Both the position numbers and the translations under genes were made by a program. A DNA stretch of 64,000 nt from Suillus spraguei (Eukaryota > Basidiomycota > Agaricomycetes > Boletales > Suillaceae), in the NCBI GenBank assembly GCA_016800925.1, contig JABCPU010000103.1, positions 1 through 64,000 of the forward strand, written 5' to 3'. The notes under the pieces were generated by a model. The model was not told the origin of the DNA, made no database searches, and saw only the letters and a program-made list of their open reading frames with translations. Position 1 is the stretch's first letter. Each line of letters starts with the position of its first letter. Below are positions 57,143 to 64,000 of the stretch, one piece after another.

Positions 57143-58996
57143 TCAACAATCTTGGCGAAGTGTCTTTAAGGTACTTGGGATGAGGCACAGGGACTGAATA
57201 AAGAACATTTTCTTCCTCTTCGTCTGACTCAGGATCGTCATCATAGACTGGCCGTGCTTCTGGCTTCTTCTCCTTTTTCTGGAACCAGCTGAGGCAAAAG
57301 AAGAGAACAAATGGTCATACTCCATCGTCTACACCGACAACATCGCCCTAGAAAATGACGGGGTCAGAACTCACGAACTCAATGGAATTATAAAAAAACA
57401 AACGTAGTTAGCTTGTCCGAGAGGAACGTCGGTGGTATGCGCAGTTTTTCGTTTCGACTCACGCGCCTTTTTCTTCCCCTTGTCTGATGACGACTGGATG
57501 GGATTGAAAAGGGCCCTACCACTGGGAAAGGTAGTCGATGGAGAGATTTCTGTAGGAGGGTGATTAGGAGGTAAGGGCAATGTAGCAGGGAACTGCGGCG
57601 CCAGCGTTGAGTCAACTGCAAAAGACACAAGAAAGAGGCTCACATCTAAGGGATCACGATGCTGGTTGTTCCTATCAGAGTGTACTGCGTTCGCACGAGA
57701 AGAGAAGAAAAGGAATTTGGCGAAGGAACGGGGGTTGTTGCGGGCCTCTTGTAAGTGGAGGTCTCGGTGCTATGGGCATGGCAGATATTGGTGGTCTGCG
57801 GTGCCCGGCACGACGCCGACGAGTTGCATCAGACTGCAATGACAGCAATAGGTGATTGGTATATTAGTATTGACTAAATGAATGAGATGCGTACATTTAG
57901 TAGATCCCTGCGGACTGACTTTTGCGTGTAATAATCTATGAGGGGAATGTTAGCACATGAACAGCAAAAGTACACAGGCAATGCATACATGGACCTGAGC
58001 AAGAATGTCAGGTGGAGTATCACAGATGCAGATCTTGTAGTCGTTGTTGGCGTTTCTTGTATAAACTAGTTGGCGTGAATCAGGTGAGAAGATGAGGTGA
58101 TAGGGATCCTGAACATTGAATGAAGCGAGGAGTTGGCGAGGCCCGAAAGCCCAGAGCTTGATGGTGCTGTCATAGTAAGAAGCACTGGCAAGGAGAGCTC
58201 CATCAGATGAGAGTGCTAGACCATGAATGACATTGGTGTGCCCTTCAAAGGGAACTCCAACAGTCTCCAGCGTCGACGCGTCAAACTCGTAGATAGTCTT
58301 GGCGAGGTCCCATTGAGCTTGAGAATCTGCGATTGACCTGAAAAGTTGGAATGCGGTTATGATGGTTTTGTTTTTGTTTGTCCAGAAAACTGGCGAAAGC
58401 GCGGCTCCTCCAAGTAAGGGTTTCTTTAACCTGACATCCAACTTCTGTGATTGGATATCCCAGACCTCAAGGCACGTCCCCAAATTTGATTTGATTGTGA
58501 GCTTCTTCGAATCTGAGGAGAATCGAACTGCGCCCACCCCACCAATGCTCTTGAATGGACCACCCACAAGTTTGCCCGTCTCCAAGTTCCATATCCGCGC
58601 TGTTCCATCCTCCGATCCGCTCGCCAGCAGGGTGCTATCTGCGGAAATATCGACTGTGTTGATATCCTGTGAATGGCCTTCAAATGTTTTCACAATCCCT
58701 GTCTCAACCTCGTGGGTTTTCAGCTCTCCACTATCACCACCAGTGACAACCCATCGACCATCCCTTGATACCGTCACCGCCCATACCTGCTTGTTGCAAA
58801 CATCCCGCGCTTCCTCAATCTCATTGCCTGTCTTCAGATCCCATTGCCGAGTAGTCTTGTCGAAAGACCCGCTGATTATTCGCTGGCCATCTGGAAAGTA
58901 GGATATGGATCGAATATTCCATTCACGACCCTTCAAAGTCGTTACCGGTTTCAGAATCAACTTCGTGGTAGCTGCCTTCGTCGATGCAGAAGCCAT
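57143..58996 (-). pseudogene. WD40-repeat protein gene C, frame lost after propeller; tail type 2
   Basis: Exon 1 (58996-57989) has an intact seven-bladed propeller ending CDTPPDILAQVH. Exon 2 (from about 57938) lacks one A in the AAAAAG run present in gene D, giving a stop at its last codons. Later tail exons persist: DKGKKKARESKRKTAH with DVPLGQAN (about 57490-57400) and WFQKKEKKPEARPVYDDD (about 57285-57230). The final tail exon is missing here and appears inverted at 56.6 kb. The propeller alone (about 336 residues plus a short extension) remains encodable. Confidence 0.78.
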
Positions 58997-61058
58997 GGTT
59001 GCGTCTCCGTGAGTGCAACTGCGGAGAGTTGAGTACGAACAACGTGTTCGGTGATTTCCTTGGTCAAACGTCCATCCCTGCTGGAAATACAGATGATAAT
59101 TTTGATATTACTGAGATGTTCAGGCTAGCAACGAGGGGCGATGAATTCCTGAATGTGAGTACAGTTGTTGGCCCTGGGCGCTGCCCGATTGCATATATAC
59201 ATTCTACATAGCCTGTCTGTGCTGTGCATGGCGCCCTGATTCCACTCATCACATTTTCCTCTGCTTCGATTAGGATCGCCCGAATTGCCATCAAGCCTGA
59301 GCACAGCTGCGAACCCCATGAATTGGGCTTGCTCTGCGAGATGGATGAGCTTGAAGTTCAGCCTGTGTTGGTTGAGCTATGCTCTCAGCAGTGTCGCGGA
59401 CCTTTTTAAAATGTCGATAGTTTGACAGGTCAACTAAGTTGTGCTGAGCCCAAGAATTGAGCCCTACTAGCCATATATTTGTTGGTAGAAAGTGTGAATA
59501 AAAATGTGACATCTCGCAACATGCACTCGAACAATCCCCATCGATGTTCCAGCCACAATGCGTCCAGTGTGTGGTCGAGAGAGCCAGATGATCATGTCCA
59601 AGATAAGATACAAAAGATCTGTGAATGCGAATTAATTCGGGTTTCCTGTTCAATCATTGAAATCCCACTTCAACTAACGAGTGTAAAAATGACAGTTTTA
59701 AGGCATAGGCGCTATGACCGATTATGTGAGTGTGGGGTCGATGATATCAGTGAAATCCATGTACTCACCTTTGGAAGTTAGTCTATTCCCTTGTTCCGGG
59801 CTTGAATGGTAAGATGTCTTCTGAAGATCGAATATTTCGAATTTCATCCTAAAGTCAGCAGTACGACGATGCATCATTCTCTCGCATCCTGAAGAACAAT
59901 AGGAATGTTTGGCCTGCTTACCAGACACGATCCACTCTCTGCCAACAGCTTTGGGCATGCACAAGATAAGGACACCCGCCAAAAGTGAACGAGATCTTGA
60001 CAGCACAATAACCGGAGGGATGACAGCTCCTGGAATATGTGCAGTGAGAATGGGTCGATCGTTTGACAATTACACCGAAGACGAGGGAAGTATCTTACTG
60101 GTCTCGAGCCCGTTTTTCATAACGCGGCTGTATCAGTGATGCTTCATGGTTACATCAAGAGATAAAAATAGAAGCCATGGCGTTTGCAGCTTAAAATTGA
60201 AGTCGAGGTACATGGAAATTGGTAGAGTAGACCAAATTGAAGTGCAACGTTTGGTCGGATCAACTCGAATGTCATTCAGAAAATAGGCGGATCCAAAGGA
60301 CCAAGCATACCAGGTGAGGGGCTGACCCAGTCGACTCCATCTGGTGAACAGTGGAAGCTGGCGCAAGTCCATCGACAAATGTAAGCTGGTTGACGGTCGA
60401 CGATCGGATTGGTCAAGCAACTATCCAAGGGCAGAAGACCATCGGAACTCAAAGGGACCTCAAGAGACCTTAGAGGTTGATTCCAGAAAAAAACACGAGG
60501 TCATCCTTGAAAAGAGGGTCTACATAAGCGGAGATCGATATCCATCGGAAGAGATCATTGGTTACTGGACAGGATTCAGTATCCAGTCGATCCCAAGAGG
60601 TGCTATCGGACAAAAGAGGATTATAAAGCCAGCTATTGTGAATGCCCATCTCAAAGTGAGACGTTCTCCTTGCTCCAATCCAGCAAATGTATAGTTCAAC
60701 CCGCATGGTCGAGACTCGTTAGATCGCGCGAAGTTTGTATCGTGGTATATTCCGATAAGCTAGAGGTCTAAACAAGCGAAGAAAGTGAAATTATGAAGGA
60801 GAGAAGTTTGATTCAGACAACGACCTTTGTAAGACATGACGGAAACAAATGTCTCACTTGTATCAAGTCTGTGACATAGAATGATGTCATTTCGATCTTG
60901 ACCAGATCAACGTCCCGCTTAGTGAGGGTGAGTGCACATGTAAGGGGATAACAATCCGACTTGTCCAAGTTCATGCTTTGGAAAATGTACTCAGTATCGC
61001 TAGAATTGATATATAAGGGTAATTAGTTATTTACAGCAGGGAGGGAGTGTACACAAAA
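58997..61058. other. intergenic; duplicated block and unrecognised frames
   Basis: 59440-59790 duplicates 56050-56470. Minus frames at 59722-60069 (with LSRSRSLLAGVLILC) and 60133-60420 have no domain I recognise. A plus frame at 60344-60694 overlaps the latter. None is supported as a gene. Confidence 0.4.
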
Positions 61059-63071
61059 TCAAACGTGTCCAGGACCACCACTGCGGCTGTTATTTACTGT
61101 GCCATCCTGGCGAGATATGTCAACACGCTCCAAGCGCCATCGAGGAGGCATCCTCAGTCTGCCATGAGACCAACAGGAATAGTAGCACAAGAATGCCTTG
61201 CACCAATGCACGTCTGGGAGTGAATCAACCTCAGCTGTGTCGTGTTCCTGGGGCATGGTAGCCTGTTGGCTAGATGGATGTCGAGTGTCGTCTGCTTTCC
61301 TGTATTCCGGTAGTTTGGCAGCAAGAAGCCGCTGTAGTGCACAGGTCAGTAAAAGGGACGGAGAAGTGAGAAATGTACGTTACAGCATCTCTACGAGGTG
61401 CAACTTCAGTGACCGGTGACCCATGGCTGTGCCTGGGCACAAGGAAAGAAAGATGCTGTCGCAGGGATTGTACGACTCCGTTCGAGCGGGAAGGTGGAGA
61501 ACTTATTTCCAACTGTATACGCAGTAAGCCATGAATTGCGATTTTAGCATAGAAAATGAAGACTCACATGATCAAATCGAGTTGCTACCTGACCTGAGAG
61601 AGAGTATGGTAGGGGCGATGTAGCAGAGAACTGCGATGCGAGTATTATATCAACTGTAAAAGAGACAAGAGAAAGAGACTGACATCCAGGGGATCACGAG
61701 GTTGGATGTGACGAACAGGGACTGCGTTCGTGCGAGAAGAGAAGCGAAGAAGCCGCGGAGGCGAAGGAAAGTGGGTTGTTGCGGATCTCTTGTGGATGAA
61801 GGTCTCGGCGTTATAGGTATGGCGGATATTGGGGGTCTGTGATGCCCAGCAGGACGACGGCGAGTTGCATCAGACTAGCAATAGGTGAGTGGCATAGTAT
61901 TAAGTAAGAAAAAATGGGATGCGCACATTTAGTAAATCCCTGCGGGCCGACTTTTTGCGTGGAGTAATCTGCAAGGGGAATGTTAGCAGACTAACAGCAG
62001 ATGTATACAGGGAAAGCATACACGGGCCTGAGCAAGGATTTCAGGTGGAATATCACAGATACAGATATTGCGATCATCTTCGGTGTCTATGGTGTAAACT
62101 AGTTGGCGTGAATCGGATGAGAGGATAAGGGTAATGGGATTGTGAACGTGGAATGAAGCGAGGAGTTGGCGGGACTCGAAAGCCCAGAGCTTGATGGTGT
62201 AGTCATGGTAAGAAGAACTGGCAAGGAGGGCACCATCAAATGAAAGTGCTAGACCCCAAATAATATCAGTGTGCCCTTGGAAAGGAGCTCCGATGGTCTC
62301 CAGCGTCGACGCATCAAACTCGTAGATTGTCTTGGCGACAGAAGAATAGTACCGATCAGAATCTGTGGAACTGGTGACGTCATCCAGATCCGACTCCGAG
62401 TCAGATTCAGAATTGAATTCAAAGGCGGCTACGATGTTTTTGTTTTCATTTGTCCAGAAAACTGGCGCACACCCGGTTCCTCCGTTATCTGATTTCCCTA
62501 ACCTGATATCCAATTTCTGTGATTGGATATCCCAGACTTCAAGGCACGTCCCATAACCTAACTCAACTGCAAGCTTCTTCGAGTCTGACGAGAACCGAAC
62601 CGCGCCCACAGGACCAACGCTCTTGAATGGTCCAGCCACGAGTTTGCCAGTCTTCAAATTCCATATCCGCGATGTTTCATCCTCCGACCCGCTCGCCAGC
62701 AGTGTGCTGTCTGTAGAGATATCAACTGTGTTGATATACTGTGAGTGGCCCTCGAATATTTTCACAATCCCCGTCTCAACCTCACAGGCTTTCAGCCTCC
62801 CACCATTCCAATCTCCATCGGCAGTGACAATCCATCGACCATCCCTTGATACCGCCACCGCACATACCCTCTTCTCGAAAACTTCCTTTGCTCCCTCAAT
62901 CTCCTTTCCAGCCTTCAGATCCCATTGCCGAGTGGTTTTGTCCAAAGATCCGCTGATTATTCGCTGGCCATCTAGAAAGTAGGATATGGATGTAATGCGA
63001 CCTTCATGACCCTCGAAGGTCGTTACTGGTTTGAGAATTGTCGTGGCTATTTTTGTCGATGCGGAAGCCAT
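61059..63071 (-). pseudogene. WD40-repeat protein gene D, frameshift in tail exon 3; tail type 1
   Basis: Exon 1 (63071-62022, 350 codons) encodes a complete seven-bladed propeller with an acidic insertion (ESDSESDLDDVTSSTDSD) in blade 5 that A, B and C lack. Exon 2 (61968-61927) reads ITPRKKSARRDLLN in phase. Exon 3 starts SDATRRRPAGHHRPPIS at 61874 but has lost one base near 61760, so the RTNAVPV.. part is out of frame. Later exons (LEISSPPSRSNGV, RLLAAKLPEYRKADD, SLPDVHWCKAFLCYYS) match gene A. NIS1-like copy 3 lies about 0.6 kb upstream. Confidence 0.78.
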
Positions 63072-63680
63072 AGTTGCGTCTCTGTGAGTGAAACTGTGAA
63101 TAATTGAGTACAGGAGAGGTGGTATTCTTTGTATGTATTCAAAGGTGCGAGGGTGAGGTCTCCTGGCGCCAGTGTATTATATGACTGACGGTGGCAGTGA
63201 TTTGAAGGTGGGCTCCCTGGTCAAACCAAATGTCAGTCGATCCCTGGAAATAAAGATGATGTTTTGGTGTTACCAGGAAGTTCTCGAATTCCGATGAACT
63301 TGAGGGCGATGTATGATAAATTCAGGCTGAATGTGAGTGCAGTTATTGACTTCAGGCACTGCCTTGCATATATATATATCCTAACACGCGCCTTCTACAT
63401 AGCTTATCTGTGCTGCGCACCAAATTAATGCTATCTGCATTATTTCGTTTCCAGTCTAGTACCCACTATTTACTTACAGGCTATATCGTATAATCACATT
63501 GACTTGAATGGCATGTACGAGTGCTAATGAAATACGAGTCTATGACAGACAGCAAATTCCTCTGATCCTACATCAACAACTAAGTCCTTGAGCTTCATAA
63601 TGAAGACATGAAATACAAGTCCAGATCCAGCACATCAAAATATATTCATATGATGAAAACCTTTCCCCAGTGTCCACTGT
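63072..63680. other. spacer between WD40 D and NIS1-like copy 3
   Basis: 63440-63680 is the same NIS1 3' flank found at 42.2-42.45 and 47.15-47.35 kb. No gene is seen. Confidence 0.5.
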
Positions 63681-64000
63681 TTATATTATATTCACCGTCG
63701 CATTGCGATATTCAAGGAACGGGTATGGAGCCGCCTATAAAATCAGCCTCAGATTTGGAATGAAGATAAAAACTGAAGATCTCGTACCCCAAGGAGACAC
63801 AAATGCGTGAGGGTAAATATAGCAGGACCGTTTGCAAGGTAAGATGGTACAGTGACGGTAAAGTTCTGGTAGAAACCACCAGGAGTGTGGCTCTCAGGCG
63901 TCCAAGGACCTGCATAAAGAACAGATCCTAGCTCTTGTGCAGGTTCTGGACACGAGCCGTTCGCGCAGTTATCGATTGCCAAGGCAATGCCAACCTGAAT
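63681..64000 (-). CDS. NIS1-like small secreted protein, copy 3, cut by the window end
   Basis: Exon 2 (from beyond 64000 to 63788) and exon 3 (63734-63681) align with copy 2. The 53-nt intron and the final YRNATV-type ending are intact. Two codons are missing before the QNFTV block relative to copies 1 and 2. The signal peptide exon lies outside the window. It sits upstream of WD40 gene D on the same strand, repeating the NIS1-WD40 pairing. Confidence 0.7.

Noticed and set aside
60133..60706. Overlapping plus and minus frames as a gene
   Set aside because: Both strands are open over the same DNA without splice signals or domains, so neither is supported.

Overview
The window reads as nuclear DNA of a mushroom-forming basidiomycete, most likely a member of the Boletales. 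Genes are cut by many short GT-AG introns of about 44-60 nt. Several families are typical of Agaricomycetes: F-box/LRR proteins, a WW-like protein, a polyporopepsin-like protease, KEP-like secreted peptides, and an expanded WD40 family with basic, proline-rich tails. The Boletales placement rests mainly on my recollection of that WD40 family and is an inference. I recognise no rRNA or tRNA gene and no CRISPR array.

Layout. 1-5.9 kb: the 3' part of a decayed Ty3/gypsy chromovirus with gag/protease, RT-RNase H, integrase and chromodomain in shifted frames. Between pol and the 3' LTR it carries an intact-looking, three-exon antisense gene with a permuted Zn2Cys6-like cysteine cluster. 6-18.3 kb: a gene-poor, repeat-rich tract with copia gag debris, a broken WW-like/membrane gene, a Helitron helicase fragment, an F-box pseudogene, MITE-like repeats and three kinds of tandem repeat, ending in a satellite. 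18.9-22.2 kb: a PIF/Harbinger-type transposon with a spliced DDE transposase and a convergent, damaged Myb/SANT-like partner. 22.6-23.9 kb: an intact five-exon SAP-like gene. 24-25.6 kb: copia and LINE fragments. 26.4-27.8 kb: an A1 aspartic-protease gene with altered catalytic motifs. 28-31.3 kb: Helitron helicase pieces and an eroded FHA-like gene. 33-37.7 kb: two intact, divergently transcribed host genes (nine-exon alpha/beta hydrolase, six-exon Myb protein) sharing a 302-bp promoter with a TCACGTGA palindrome.

38-64 kb: a segmentally duplicated cluster, almost all on the minus strand. It holds four WD40 genes (A-D), three NIS1-like small secreted protein genes, an orphan WD40 tail, an inverted WD40 tail, and duplicated noncoding flanks. 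A 391-bp MITE with 54-bp inverted repeats sits inside one duplicated arm, and a small secreted protein gene is built from duplicated phase-1 exons. NIS1-like genes lie directly upstream of WD40 genes with one tail type, so the two were probably duplicated as a unit. Every WD40 copy carries a small frame break, three of them just after an intact seven-bladed propeller.

Small deletions break many of the mobile and cluster genes, while the SAP-like, hydrolase and Myb genes join perfectly across 4, 8 and 5 introns. This argues that most breaks are real decay and not general sequencing error.
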